Shown piece after piece: positions 1-8,744 of a DNA stretch of 42,321 bases. The stretch spans positions 1 to 42,321 of the forward strand of contig JAQWLT010000069.1 in NCBI GenBank assembly GCA_029247205.1, read 5' to 3'. The position numbers and the translations under genes were made by a program. The first letter of the stretch is position 1. The number at the start of each line of letters is the position of its first letter. Source of the stretch: Phycisphaerales bacterium (GTDB taxonomy: Bacteria; Planctomycetota; Phycisphaerae; Phycisphaerales; SM1A02). A model generated the notes under the pieces. It was not told where the DNA came from, searched no databases, and saw only the letters and a program-made list of their open reading frames with translations.

Positions 1-720
1 GCGGCCGATGGGCTCATCAAGAGCGATGTGGCAAAAGCACCCACCGAAGAACTTCCTTACAAAATTAAACGTCGATTTCTTGGCGGGTTCAAGGTGAAAT
101 TCAATTGCCCCTCTTGCACTGATGAACTGACCGCAGATCAAACTGATATAGGGACGCTGGTCGCCTGCCCCGCCTGCCACGCCCCATCCATCCGTGTCCC
201 CGGCACACAGTGGCTGTCAAGCCGGCATGGCATCGGAGATGCCGAGCAGGGCAACGAAACCCGCGTTATGAACACGGCTGACGACATCGTGGGCGTGGTT
301 GAAATGATTACTGATGGGGATTGCCAGTTCTATGATCAAAGATTGTATGACTTCCACTTCGAACATCAAACCCAACAGGACTATGAAGCCAGCGAGAGTG
401 ACTCTTTAGAGTACCTAGAGACTGTGTGCGAAGTGTTGTCGAAAGAGTTTGGAACGAGGTTCCAAGTAGACCGCAGCATGCGAAAGGCGAGCCTTAACGT
501 TGATCTTCTCATAGCAGACAGTATCTGTATCGCCATTGTCATGGAAGAAACAGTTCTGAAAGTCCTTAAGCTTGACCACGCAGATCACTTCACATTGGTC
601 AATGCGTGGGCCGATCCGGCCAGTTGGACCGATTCCGATGAGCGGACCACATTGCTCCAGCGCCTGTTGGTAGTGATCAACGACGTGCCTGCCACATCAA
701 TCAAGATGGCGGCGGAATGA
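1..720 (+). CDS. Zinc-ribbon protein of unknown function, 5' end outside window
   Basis: The reading frame is open from the first base and ends at TGA 718-720, giving 239 residues. A GTG at 28 could start it. However, the codons before it read AADGLIKSD, which resembles the end of GYF_2-like domains that precede zinc ribbons in planctomycete proteins, so the true start probably lies left of the window. A ribbon follows with CPSC and CPAC pairs about 20 residues apart (around residues 35-60), then a hydrophilic alpha/beta region of about 170 residues that I do not recognise. No signal peptide or membrane segment is visible. It lies 90 bases upstream of nuoG on the same strand, with no evident functional link. 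The zinc ribbon is clear; the overall role is unknown. Confidence 0.7.
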   Translation, partial: AADGLIKSDVAKAPTEELPYKIKRRFLGGFKVKFNCPSCTDELTADQTDIGTLVACPACHAPSIRVPGTQWLSSRHGIGDAEQGNETRVMNTADDIVGVVEMITDGDCQFYDQRLYDFHFEHQTQQDYEASESDSLEYLETVCEVLSKEFGTRFQVDRSMRKASLNVDLLIADSICIAIVMEETVLKVLKLDHADHFTLVNAWADPASWTDSDERTTLLQRLLVVINDVPATSIKMAAE

Positions 721-810
721 AGGGCGGAAAGAAAAACCCCAACCGCGTTGGCCTTCCTTCAACCTCGCTACCATGCTCGACCTCGCCAAAGCGGCGACGA
801 GCGGAGTGAC

Positions 811-2451
811 ATGCCCAACTGCACCATCAATGACGTTGTTTGTGAGTTTGAGGACGGACAGAGCATCCTCGCTGTCGCCACAGCCAATGGGATCGAGATC
901 CCGTACTACTGCTGGCACCCTGGGCTCTCCGTTGTGGCGAATTGCCGGATCTGCTTGGCAGAAGTCGCCGCACCGAACCCACGCAATGATGGCAAGGTGG
1001 AGACCATTCCAAAGCTCCTTCCCACCTGCCAGACGATGGCAGCGGAGGGACAAATCGTCACCACCCAGAGCGAGAAAGCCGTCGCCAACCAGCACTCCAT
1101 CATGGAGTTGCTACTCATCAATCACCCAGTTGACTGCCCGGTGTGCGACCAAGCAGGTGAGTGTGGACTGCAAGACTACGCCTATCAATACGGCAACTCC
1201 GCCAGCAGATTCGAAGAAGAGAAGATCAAGCAGCCCAAGAAAGATGTTGGACCGCATGTACTGCTCTACAGCGATCGCTGCATCATGTGTACACGCTGTG
1301 TTCGATTCACAGAAGAAGTCACCGGCACACACGAACTACTGATCTCCGGACGCGGCGCCACCGAATCGATCGACGTCTTCCCCGGCAAACCTCTTGATAA
1401 CCCGCTCAGCGGAAATGTTGTCGACCTCTGCCCCGTTGGCGCACTGCTCGACAAGGACTTCCTCTTCGCCCAGCGTGTGTGGTACCTCAAGTCCACACCA
1501 TCTATCGACGGGCTCACCGCCTCGGGTGACAACATCCTCATTGAACACAATATGGACAAGGTGTACCGGCTCAAACCACGCACCAATATGGATATCAACC
1601 GATGGTGGATGACCGACGAAGTCCGCTACGGCTGGCACTTTGTCAATGACGAGACCCGGCAACTCATGCCATCACTACGCAACAGCGAACCGTTTGAACA
1701 AGACGCCCCTGACGAAGCCTGGGATGTCGCTGAAGCCGCCGCACTTGATGGATTGCAGGACGCTGGACATATCGCTGCGCTCATCAGCCCCATGCTCTCG
1801 TGCGAAGACGCGTGGCATCTCGGGCAACTCGCCCGCGCCATCGATCCGCGTGCTGTGCTTGCCGTTGGGCCAGTCCCAGTCGATGGCCAAGATCAAACAA
1901 TGCTCGACGGCTTCGTCATTCGCGCCGAGAAAGCCCCGAACGCTCGTGGTGTTCGTCGCGTGCTGGAATCACTTGGTGGAACAGTGCTCGATGCCGCTGG
2001 CTTCCACGCCGCACTGCGCGAAGACGCCTCGATTGCTGGCGTACTCATCACAGGCAACTACCCAAGTGAGTGGGTCACACCTGACTTGATTGATGCAATC
2101 AGTGGTGGACGCTTTACTGTGCTGATCGACACGCTTCCCAACGCGCTCAAGGCGGATGCCTTCCTTCCAGGCGCTACGTGGATGGAGAAGGCCGGCACGT
2201 TCGAGAACGTCGAAGGCCGATTGCAATCCTTCCATAGCGCCGTCTCGCCAGCGCGGTGGTGCAAGAGCGAAGCCCAGATTGCTACAGACTTACTGGCTCG
2301 CCTTCGCGGCGAGACTCCACATACATTCTGTGACGCTGCCACTCGTCAGGCGATGGCCGAGCATGGAATCGTAGAAATGACTCGCGACGTACAGCACCCA
2401 CCCGCCACCGATGTGCAGGCCGACAGCGACATGCACCTCATTGTGCTGTAG
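811..2451 (+). CDS. nuoG: NADH-quinone oxidoreductase subunit G (NuoG), short form
   Basis: Iron-sulfur electron-transfer subunit of the peripheral arm of respiratory complex I, which passes electrons from NADH towards the quinone. The 546 residues start at ATG 811, preceded by GGAG at 803-806; the frame continues upstream to a TTG at 748, but that segment does not look like protein. An N-terminal [2Fe-2S] ferredoxin domain has C34, C45, C48 and C73. It is followed by the NuoG motif HPVDCPVCDQAGEC, then [4Fe-4S] ligands CIMCTRC and the later DLCPVGA. The degenerate molybdopterin-oxidoreductase domain begins near SIDGLTASGDNI and lacks the cysteines that hold cluster N7 in E. coli and Thermus. 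It is far shorter than the roughly 900-residue E. coli protein. Its partners nuoD, nuoE and nuoF lie 14 kb away. Confidence 0.95.
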   Translation: MPNCTINDVVCEFEDGQSILAVATANGIEIPYYCWHPGLSVVANCRICLAEVAAPNPRNDGKVETIPKLLPTCQTMAAEGQIVTTQSEKAVANQHSIMELLLINHPVDCPVCDQAGECGLQDYAYQYGNSASRFEEEKIKQPKKDVGPHVLLYSDRCIMCTRCVRFTEEVTGTHELLISGRGATESIDVFPGKPLDNPLSGNVVDLCPVGALLDKDFLFAQRVWYLKSTPSIDGLTASGDNILIEHNMDKVYRLKPRTNMDINRWWMTDEVRYGWHFVNDETRQLMPSLRNSEPFEQDAPDEAWDVAEAAALDGLQDAGHIAALISPMLSCEDAWHLGQLARAIDPRAVLAVGPVPVDGQDQTMLDGFVIRAEKAPNARGVRRVLESLGGTVLDAAGFHAALREDASIAGVLITGNYPSEWVTPDLIDAISGGRFTVLIDTLPNALKADAFLPGATWMEKAGTFENVEGRLQSFHSAVSPARWCKSEAQIATDLLARLRGETPHTFCDAATRQAMAEHGIVEMTRDVQHPPATDVQADSDMHLIVL

Positions 2452-2550
2452 AACAGCCCAAACAGGCGACTTGTCTGCTTGCAGCATGGGCACTCATGCA
2501 TTTGGTTTTGCGTAAGCCCTTATCTAAAACAAGGGAAATCGCCCATTGGG

Positions 2551-4221
2551 TCAATGCGCTCGTGGGTCGTCTGCCATTACCGCTGCAAGCGCGTCATTGT
2601 CCGAGTAGTCCACTGGCACATCGATCAGTACGGGGCCGGGCGTCTCCATGCCCTTTTGTACAAGATCGGCCAGGCCATCGGCCTCCTTGAGCCGCCATCC
2701 TGTTGCGCCAAATGCCTCAGCGTAGGCCACAATGTCAGGCTCACCAAAGTTCACGCCAGAAACGCGGCCGTACTTCATCCGCTGCTGGAAGGCCACCATG
2801 TCGTAGGTGCCATCACGCCAGACCAGATGCGTGAAGTTGCACCCGAGACGCACCGCCGTTTCCAGTTCTTGCGCCGAGAAGAGAAACCCCCCGTCGCCCG
2901 ACATCGACAACACCGGGGTGCCGGGGCGCGCGATCGTCGCAGCAATTGCCCACGGCAACGCAACACCAAGCGTCTGCTGGCCATTACTAAAGAGCAGCTT
3001 CCGCGGCTCAAAACATAGAAAGTGCCGGCCCATCCAGATGTAGTGCGAACCAACATCGCAAATGACCGTCGTTGAATCGTCGGCAACCGCCTGCAATTGC
3101 TGCACAAGACGCAGTGGATGCACTGGCATGTCCTTGTGTACCGCTGGTGGATTGTTGTGCGTGTGCCACGCCTCCCGAGCCTCGGCGACTCCAGGCAACG
3201 AATCGAGGTCACGAAGCGGCGGCAATGCTATTGTCAACTGGCGTACTGTCTCGCCGATGTCTCCGATCAGTTCGTGTCGCGGCTGGTAGAACTCGCTCTT
3301 GTCCGCCAGAACTGCCTCGATGTGCACAATCGCAGCGTGCCCATCTTTATTCCATGCAACCGGGTCATACTCGACGGGATTGAAGCCCATCGTGACGATG
3401 ACATCCGCTTGAGCTAACAGCACGTCGCCAGGTTGATTGTGGAACAGGCCGACTCGCCCAAAGAACTGGTCTCTCGCTGCGCGAGGTACCACGCCCGCTG
3501 CTTCCCACGTCCCAACAATGGGCATCGGTCGCACTTGCAGTAACTCGCGAACGGCGGATGATGCCTCAGGGCCACTTGATGCCATTCCCGCCAAGATGAC
3601 CGGACAGGCTGCTTCTGCAATGAGTTCGGCCGCGGCGGCAATCTTTGCTGCTGGCGCGGCTCCAACTACTGGCGGGTCAACCGGCAGTGGTGATCCGGCT
3701 GCCGGCTGCAACATCACGTCGTATGGCAAACTTAAATACGCCGCGCCGCGGTGCGGGGTCATGGCCGATTCAAAGGCAGCCGCGACCAGTTCTGGAACCG
3801 AGTCGGGCACAGCGACCTCTTCGGCAAACTTGGTCACCGGTTGCATTACGCCAACATTGTCCATCGACTGGTGCGTGCGTTGGTGTCGCATTCGCATGGG
3901 AACGGCGCCGGTCAAACATACGACCGGGTCACCTTCGGTCGTCGCGGTCAGAAGGGCCGTGCAATAGTTGGATGTCCCGGGGCCAGAAGTGCCAATACAC
4001 ACGCCCGGCCGACCCGTCATGCGACCAAAGGAAGCGGCGATGAAGCCGGCATTCTGCTCGTGCCGACACACAACCAACTCGATCGACGAATCGACCAGCG
4101 CTTCAAAGATCGGATCGATCTTGGCTCCTGGAATGCCAAAAATATGCGTCACACCTGCTGATTCAAGGCACTGGACAAGCAGTTCCGCGCCGTTGGGGCC
4201 CTTGAAATCCTTGGTAAACAT
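2551..4221 (-). CDS. alsS: Acetolactate synthase, catabolic AlsS type (ThDP-dependent)
   Basis: Predicted to condense two pyruvates to 2-acetolactate with CO2 release, using thiamine diphosphate; cytoplasmic. The protein has 556 residues from the ATG at 4221, which has AGGA eight bases upstream; an ATG nine bases earlier is possible. Domains run in the usual order: N-terminal Pyr domain (GIPGAKID, the cofactor-activating Glu region, GTSGPGTSN), central domain, C-terminal PP domain with the ThDP/Mg motif SGDGGF and a downstream NFT. The stretch YDMVAFQQRMKYGR and the phrase YQPRHELIGDI are, from memory, typical of AlsS-type rather than anabolic IlvB enzymes. No regulatory ilvN gene lies next to it, which agrees. 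It converges on nuoG and diverges from the DoxX gene with only 34 bases between start codons. Another ThDP-dependent decarboxylase specificity cannot be excluded. Confidence 0.85.
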   Translation of the reverse strand: MFTKDFKGPNGAELLVQCLESAGVTHIFGIPGAKIDPIFEALVDSSIELVVCRHEQNAGFIAASFGRMTGRPGVCIGTSGPGTSNYCTALLTATTEGDPVVCLTGAVPMRMRHQRTHQSMDNVGVMQPVTKFAEEVAVPDSVPELVAAAFESAMTPHRGAAYLSLPYDVMLQPAAGSPLPVDPPVVGAAPAAKIAAAAELIAEAACPVILAGMASSGPEASSAVRELLQVRPMPIVGTWEAAGVVPRAARDQFFGRVGLFHNQPGDVLLAQADVIVTMGFNPVEYDPVAWNKDGHAAIVHIEAVLADKSEFYQPRHELIGDIGETVRQLTIALPPLRDLDSLPGVAEAREAWHTHNNPPAVHKDMPVHPLRLVQQLQAVADDSTTVICDVGSHYIWMGRHFLCFEPRKLLFSNGQQTLGVALPWAIAATIARPGTPVLSMSGDGGFLFSAQELETAVRLGCNFTHLVWRDGTYDMVAFQQRMKYGRVSGVNFGEPDIVAYAEAFGATGWRLKEADGLADLVQKGMETPGPVLIDVPVDYSDNDALAAVMADDPRAH

Positions 4222-4255
4222 GCCACACATCCTCGCTGTTAGGTATTGTCGGGTG

Positions 4256-4783
4256 ATGATAAACGAATCCAGTGTGACATATCTCGCATCCAACACGGTG
4301 ACGGTTGCCGACGCGGGCTGGCTTTGCATGCGTATCTCCATTGCTTGGATTTTTCTCTGGCCGCTGCCGGGCATACTCAAAGATTGGAAGACAACTGTCG
4401 GCGCAACGGCTTTGGTATTTCCAGTTCCCAATCTGGCAACGCTGGCTGGCGTCTGTGTGATGATCGGCGGAAGTCTCTCTGTTGGCTTGGGGATCTATGG
4501 CCGAATCGGCGCCGCAGCACTTGCGCTCTACTGCGCGGGAGGTGTGCTCGTGCATATGGCGTTGTCGCGGCAGCCTGCCATACTTCTTGACGGGCTGCAC
4601 TTGAAAGGTGAATCCGCTGATGTGGCGAACACCGCTGCCGCCATTGGCGCCGTTGGGAACGTCACCAGCGCGTGGAAAAACTGGACCATCGCCGGGGCCT
4701 GCGTCTTTATCGCACTGGCGGGCACTGGCCGATGGAGTCTCTTTGAATTACTGCCAATGCGCATCATTGGAGCATCGCAATGA
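4256..4783 (+). CDS. DoxX-family integral membrane protein
   Basis: Small membrane protein of 175 residues with about four hydrophobic segments (around residues 25-45, 55-80, 83-105 and 145-165). The early segment RISIAWIFLWPLPGILKD and the overall layout fit the DoxX/DoxD-like family, often associated with redox or thiosulfate metabolism, though the exact role is usually unknown. ATG 4256 was chosen because it precedes the whole conserved region; it has only a weak GGG-type ribosome site, and ATG 4328 is an alternative. The stop overlaps the next start as ATGA, so it is translationally coupled to the carboxymuconolactone decarboxylase-like gene. Such pairs are compatible with a redox or detoxification role, but that is inference. 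Confidence 0.7.
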   Translation: MINESSVTYLASNTVTVADAGWLCMRISIAWIFLWPLPGILKDWKTTVGATALVFPVPNLATLAGVCVMIGGSLSVGLGIYGRIGAAALALYCAGGVLVHMALSRQPAILLDGLHLKGESADVANTAAAIGAVGNVTSAWKNWTIAGACVFIALAGTGRWSLFELLPMRIIGASQ

Positions 4784-5163
4784 GTGATGAACGGTATGAC
4801 CGAGGCATCAAGATTCTTCGCGAACACTTTGGCGAGCAGGCGGATGAACTGATCGCCAAGATTGCATCGGCAAGCCCTGACTTTGCTCACATCAATGTGA
4901 CGTTCCCATTTGGTGAGTTGTATGCGCGTGATGGGCTCGATCAGAAAACTCGCGAGTTGTGTGCCATCGCCGGAACTGTGTGTCTCGGTCACGCACTTCC
5001 TCAATTGCGATTACATGCAATCGGTGCATTACGCTGTGGCGCAACCAAGCAGGAAGTGCTTGAGGTCATCATCCAGATGATTGCTTACGCAGGCTTTCCC
5101 GCAGCGACCAATGCCCTACTTGCCGTGTCCGAAGCTATGGACGCCCATCAAGCTGACGAGTGA
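4780..5163 (+). CDS. Carboxymuconolactone decarboxylase (CMD) family protein
   Basis: A 127-residue all-helical protein of the CMD/AhpD-like superfamily. The family core is seen as TRELCAIAGTVCLGHALPQ followed by LRLHAIGALRCGATKQEV and a helix ending in AGFPAATNAL, the usual CMD pattern. The CxxC pair of AhpD peroxidase partners is absent, so a thiol-peroxidase role is not supported. The motif alone does not separate a true gamma-carboxymuconolactone decarboxylase from the many uncharacterised relatives. It overlaps the DoxX gene by four bases (ATGA) and its end overlaps the convergent membrane-protein gene by 16 bases. No aromatic-degradation genes are nearby, so a catabolic role is unlikely from context. 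Confidence 0.85.
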   Translation: MSDERYDRGIKILREHFGEQADELIAKIASASPDFAHINVTFPFGELYARDGLDQKTRELCAIAGTVCLGHALPQLRLHAIGALRCGATKQEVLEVIIQMIAYAGFPAATNALLAVSEAMDAHQADE

Positions 5164-5603
5164 TCTGCTGGATGCCTGCTTCCGATGCCCATGAAGGCCA
5201 TCGGTAATGTGGCAAGCATGCCAAAGAACATTGACATCGCACCGAAGCACAGAAACTCTGCTTGTAGTGCTGAACCAGGAGGCAAGCCGGCGCAGGAGAC
5301 TGCGCCGGCTGCCAACCCGATTACGCCCACAAGGAGGCTGCGAAGCACGGCACGCTCAGGAGTGAGCGGGCCGGCCCAATAGAACGCTGAGAGAGATCCC
5401 CCTACAAAGAGCACCGCCAGGATCGCGGCGGGCTTGCCGGTCATTGCGGTGTCGCCGATGGCAGCAAGCACCAAGGAGCAATACCAGGCAAAAGCAGCCA
5501 GCCGCCAAATTGAATCTGCCCAGCCGCAACGAGTTGCCTGCGTTTGGGCAACTGCGTTGGAGGGCGATTCTGGCAAGACGAGGTCGATCTGATGGGTGGC
5601 CAT
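5148..5603 (-). CDS. Small integral membrane protein of unknown function
   Basis: A 151-residue protein from ATG 5603, with about four hydrophobic helices after a polar N-terminus of roughly 35 residues; a conserved-looking loop AGPLTPERAVLRS lies between helices two and three. The frame extends to a TTG at 5654, but no good ribosome site supports it. I do not recognise the family. The 3' end overlaps the convergent CMD gene by 16 bases, so both stops are tightly packed. It lies upstream of nothing on its strand except, after a gap, alsS. Function not assignable. Confidence 0.55.
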   Translation of the reverse strand: MATHQIDLVLPESPSNAVAQTQATRCGWADSIWRLAAFAWYCSLVLAAIGDTAMTGKPAAILAVLFVGGSLSAFYWAGPLTPERAVLRSLLVGVIGLAAGAVSCAGLPPGSALQAEFLCFGAMSMFFGMLATLPMAFMGIGSRHPADHSSA

Positions 5604-5731
5604 AGCACCCGCATCGGGCCCATCGTGAGGCGACTGAAGCGAACCTGGGCCCAACAGCTCATTTATGTGCCGAAGAGGTCACCAATGAGTGGCGGGTGGC
5701 ATTGTAAGTCCCTGCCATAAATATAGATAGA

Positions 5732-7747
5732 TCAGCCGCCTGGTCGAGTGTGAGTCAGTTCAGCAACGGTGCCAGCGGGCTTACCTGTGAGCGCAGCATG
5801 CTTGAGAAGGTACTGCACGATCGTCGTCATGATGGTCGCATGGGACCAGGTCAGGGGGCTCACACTAATCGGCGCCCCAGAATAAGGGTCGAACTGCTCG
5901 GCCACCACGCCTGACTCGAGCGACCGCTCGCGGGTCCACTCCAGCACAGGCACCGATTGCTGCAACTGCTTGACGGTGGTTGCTCTGGCAATGTCGTACT
6001 GCGCCATCCACAACGTGCAAATTGCCCACGGATTCCCAGGGACGCGATTCGTATCCTTTGACTCGACTTGGTGGTAATAGTCATTCTCATACCTCGCCAC
6101 GCCACCGATTTCGGTGTCGACGGTTAGCCGCGCACGAACGGCCTCCATGTGAGAGGCCACCCGTGGATCTTGCGAAGGCAACGCATTGAACGCAAACAAG
6201 CCCCACGCACTCGCGTCGAGTGTCATGTCACGTGTGTACGTACCGTCTTCCTGCAGTGTCACGCTGCGAGCGAAATGGCCTGTCTCCTCGCACCACATAT
6301 GTTTGATCATCGCTGCTCGCATCTGATCGGCGGCCGCGCCGTATTTTGCGCTCTCCTCGGAAGCACCAAAGTCATCAGCAAAATCACGCGACGCGTCGAG
6401 CGCGCCAATGCAGGTTGCAACAGTGAACAAGTGCACGCCATAACGCTCCTCCCATAAATCCCAAGATGGCTGCGGAAGGCCATTGTGATCACGAAAGGAC
6501 ACGATCCACTCGGCAGGCTTGCTCACAAGGTCCCGGTGCACCTCGCGGATGAATTCCACATCGCGAAAAACCTCAAAGTGACGTCGTAGTGCCCATACCA
6601 CCAACGCTGTCTCATCTTGTTGAATCGGCAAACTTGGACGGCCCTCTTTGAGCCACGGATGCCAACTACTCGCAAGCGAGCCCGTCGGGTTGTACTTGTG
6701 CAAAAAATAGCCTTCGGGCTCAACGACCCGTTGACAGAATCGAAAGAAGCGACGCGAGAGTTCGCTATGACCAGCCAGAACCAACGACTGACTACAAATC
6801 GCTCCATCTCGCGGCCACATGTATGAATACGTGTCGCCAGCGAAGTGCGTGATGTCGGTGTCGTTGGCTGCAATGATCGCGCCATCATGATCGACCTGCG
6901 TTCGCAGAATGAGTTCACTTCGAACATAGTGATCACGCAATGGCTCAGGCAGTGGCGAAAAGTCCAAAGGCTCTTTGCACGCCCAGAGTCGCCAGTACGC
7001 CTCGGTCCTGCGAATCATCCGCTCGGCTGTTCGATCTAATACTTTTTGGTTGAGTTGCCGCGCGGCCTTGTATGAGTCGGCTGCGGCAATCCAATACACC
7101 AGATGCTCTTCGCCGCCCGGCTGCAACTTCAGGTCAAATCCAATGGTGGAGTCGACCGAGCCCTGTGAGATAGCACTGCGAACGAGTTGGCCATCCTCGG
7201 CATCACGCCACGTGCCCTCGGCCTCTCCCAGTCGCTTGGTGCCTGTTGCAAAGTGGTCGATGCCACACTTGCGGCTGTCACACCCATTGACGAGGAAGTA
7301 GCACCCGTCCTTGTAGTGCACCAGCCCCATGGTCTTGGGGTCATAGTTGACTGTGTCTCCGACCGGAAAGCCGCCGATCGAAATGTCGTGGTGGAAAAAC
7401 ACACGCACCTCGCGGGCTGAACCTCGCAAGTCACACACGCGAATCGAACGCAAGTAGACGGGGTTGTTGTAGTCAACGGCATCTTCGCAGTGCAATTCAA
7501 GGCCGAGCCGTTCGTTGCGAAGAACGACTTCGGTCACCATCGTGTCTGGCTTGTACCGCATGCTTCGCGTCCACGAATCTTCCTCGATCCATGCGAAATC
7601 CCCGTCTGCCCATACGCCAAAGTGCTGCACATGCCCGCCGGTGTGATTGGGCATGCCAACATGTGGCCAGTACAGATCTCGAATTCGATACTTTCGGTCA
7701 AAGGTCACAAGCATGTCACCGTTTCCGACCGGGATATCGCGTGGCAT
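5732..7747 (-). CDS. Glycoside hydrolase family 15 (glucoamylase/trehalase-like)
   Basis: 671-residue enzyme expected to release glucose from alpha-glucans or trehalose by inversion. The N-terminal beta-sandwich (about residues 1-270, beginning NGDMLVTFDRKYRIRDLYWP) precedes the (alpha/alpha)6 barrel. Barrel motifs include TYSYMWPRDGA, QQDETALVVWAL, PSWDLWEERYG with the expected general-acid Glu, and VVAEQFDPYSG followed by LTWSHATI with the expected general-base Glu. No signal peptide is visible, so it is probably cytoplasmic and may work on storage glycogen or trehalose. ATG 7747 has GGAG seven bases upstream. It lies 11 bases after pyrB on the same strand and is probably co-transcribed, although no pathway links them. 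Substrate cannot be decided from motifs. Confidence 0.92.
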   Translation of the reverse strand: MPRDIPVGNGDMLVTFDRKYRIRDLYWPHVGMPNHTGGHVQHFGVWADGDFAWIEEDSWTRSMRYKPDTMVTEVVLRNERLGLELHCEDAVDYNNPVYLRSIRVCDLRGSAREVRVFFHHDISIGGFPVGDTVNYDPKTMGLVHYKDGCYFLVNGCDSRKCGIDHFATGTKRLGEAEGTWRDAEDGQLVRSAISQGSVDSTIGFDLKLQPGGEEHLVYWIAAADSYKAARQLNQKVLDRTAERMIRRTEAYWRLWACKEPLDFSPLPEPLRDHYVRSELILRTQVDHDGAIIAANDTDITHFAGDTYSYMWPRDGAICSQSLVLAGHSELSRRFFRFCQRVVEPEGYFLHKYNPTGSLASSWHPWLKEGRPSLPIQQDETALVVWALRRHFEVFRDVEFIREVHRDLVSKPAEWIVSFRDHNGLPQPSWDLWEERYGVHLFTVATCIGALDASRDFADDFGASEESAKYGAAADQMRAAMIKHMWCEETGHFARSVTLQEDGTYTRDMTLDASAWGLFAFNALPSQDPRVASHMEAVRARLTVDTEIGGVARYENDYYHQVESKDTNRVPGNPWAICTLWMAQYDIARATTVKQLQQSVPVLEWTRERSLESGVVAEQFDPYSGAPISVSPLTWSHATIMTTIVQYLLKHAALTGKPAGTVAELTHTRPGG

Positions 7748-7758
7748 GAGGGTCTCCG

Positions 7759-8727
7759 TTAGACGTGCGGACCAAATTGTTCCATCAGCACTGCCATGCG
7801 AGTGGCGACCCCGCAGGTCACCTGATCCATGACGAGGCTGCGAGGACCATCAGCTGATTCAGCATCTAACTCCAGCCCACGATTGATTGGTCCTGGATGC
7901 ATGATGACCGCGTGGTCCGGTAGGCGACTCGCACGCGAGACAGTGAGACCGTACTGGGACGCATAATCACTTGTAATCGCAGCCCCCCGCTCAAACTGCA
8001 CCCGCAGCATCATGGCCGCATCAAGCATTGGAATTGCAGCGTCCAGATCATGGGAAATCCCAATCGTGCCACACTTCTCACTTCCACAGTCATCAAGTAG
8101 ACCCAAGAGTGAAGTTGGCACCATCGATGGAGGTCCGATGAACAAAACGTCCGCGCCAAGCGTGCTCGCCGCATAGGCCGCCGAGCGAGCGACGCGGCTT
8201 CTTGCAATATCGCCAGCAATTCCAATGACCCGGTCACTCAAGTCTGTCGTGCCGAATGCCTGCGTGAGCGAGAGCATGTCCAGCAAACCTTGGGTTGGAT
8301 GCTCGCACATACCGTCCCCAGCATTGATCACTGGGCAATCGACATGCTCTGCGATCAAGTGCGCACCCCCGCTCGCGCTACAACGAACGACGATGGCGTC
8401 CACCCCCATCGCCGCGACATTGCGCGCCGTATCCACAAGCGACTCGCCCTTGCTCCCGCTGCTTGTCGAACCAAGCAAGTCCACGCACTGCCCGCCAAGC
8501 CGTTTGGTGGCAACAGTAAATGACACCCGTGTACGGGTTGAGTTCTCAAGAAAGAGATTGGCGACAATCCGCCCCTCGAGCGTGCCTCGCGGCGACATTT
8601 CGCCGCGGACGACAGGCAGCAGAGTTGCCGCAGACTCAAGCAAACCAATCATTCGGTCGCGGGACATGTCCCGCAATCCAAGCACATGGCGTGTACTAGA
8701 TGTGCTTGTCGTCATCCGACTGAGCAT
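7759..8727 (-). CDS. pyrB: Aspartate carbamoyltransferase catalytic chain
   Basis: Joins carbamoyl phosphate and aspartate in the committed step of pyrimidine synthesis; cytoplasmic trimer. The 322 residues carry the carbamoyl-phosphate signature ENSTRTRVSF, the HPTQGLLD motif, the domain linker with AGDIARSRVARS, and HPGPINRG near the C-terminus, all of which define ATCase rather than ornithine carbamoyltransferase. Length is normal. ATG 8727 is taken as start; an in-frame ATG four codons later is possible, and neither has a strong ribosome site. No pyrI regulatory chain or pyrC follows; instead the gene sits 17 bases after the multiheme cytochrome gene and 11 bases before the GH15 gene, an unusual neighbourhood. 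Confidence 0.95.
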   Translation of the reverse strand: MLSRMTTSTSSTRHVLGLRDMSRDRMIGLLESAATLLPVVRGEMSPRGTLEGRIVANLFLENSTRTRVSFTVATKRLGGQCVDLLGSTSSGSKGESLVDTARNVAAMGVDAIVVRCSASGGAHLIAEHVDCPVINAGDGMCEHPTQGLLDMLSLTQAFGTTDLSDRVIGIAGDIARSRVARSAAYAASTLGADVLFIGPPSMVPTSLLGLLDDCGSEKCGTIGISHDLDAAIPMLDAAMMLRVQFERGAAITSDYASQYGLTVSRASRLPDHAVIMHPGPINRGLELDAESADGPRSLVMDQVTCGVATRMAVLMEQFGPHV

Positions 8728-8744
8728 TGTACTGCAGTGGCCCG

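Noticed and set aside
2452-2550. Terminator between convergent nuoG and alsS
   Set aside because: Only weak 5-bp stems (for example CCCTT/AAGGG) without a T-run; not enough to call.
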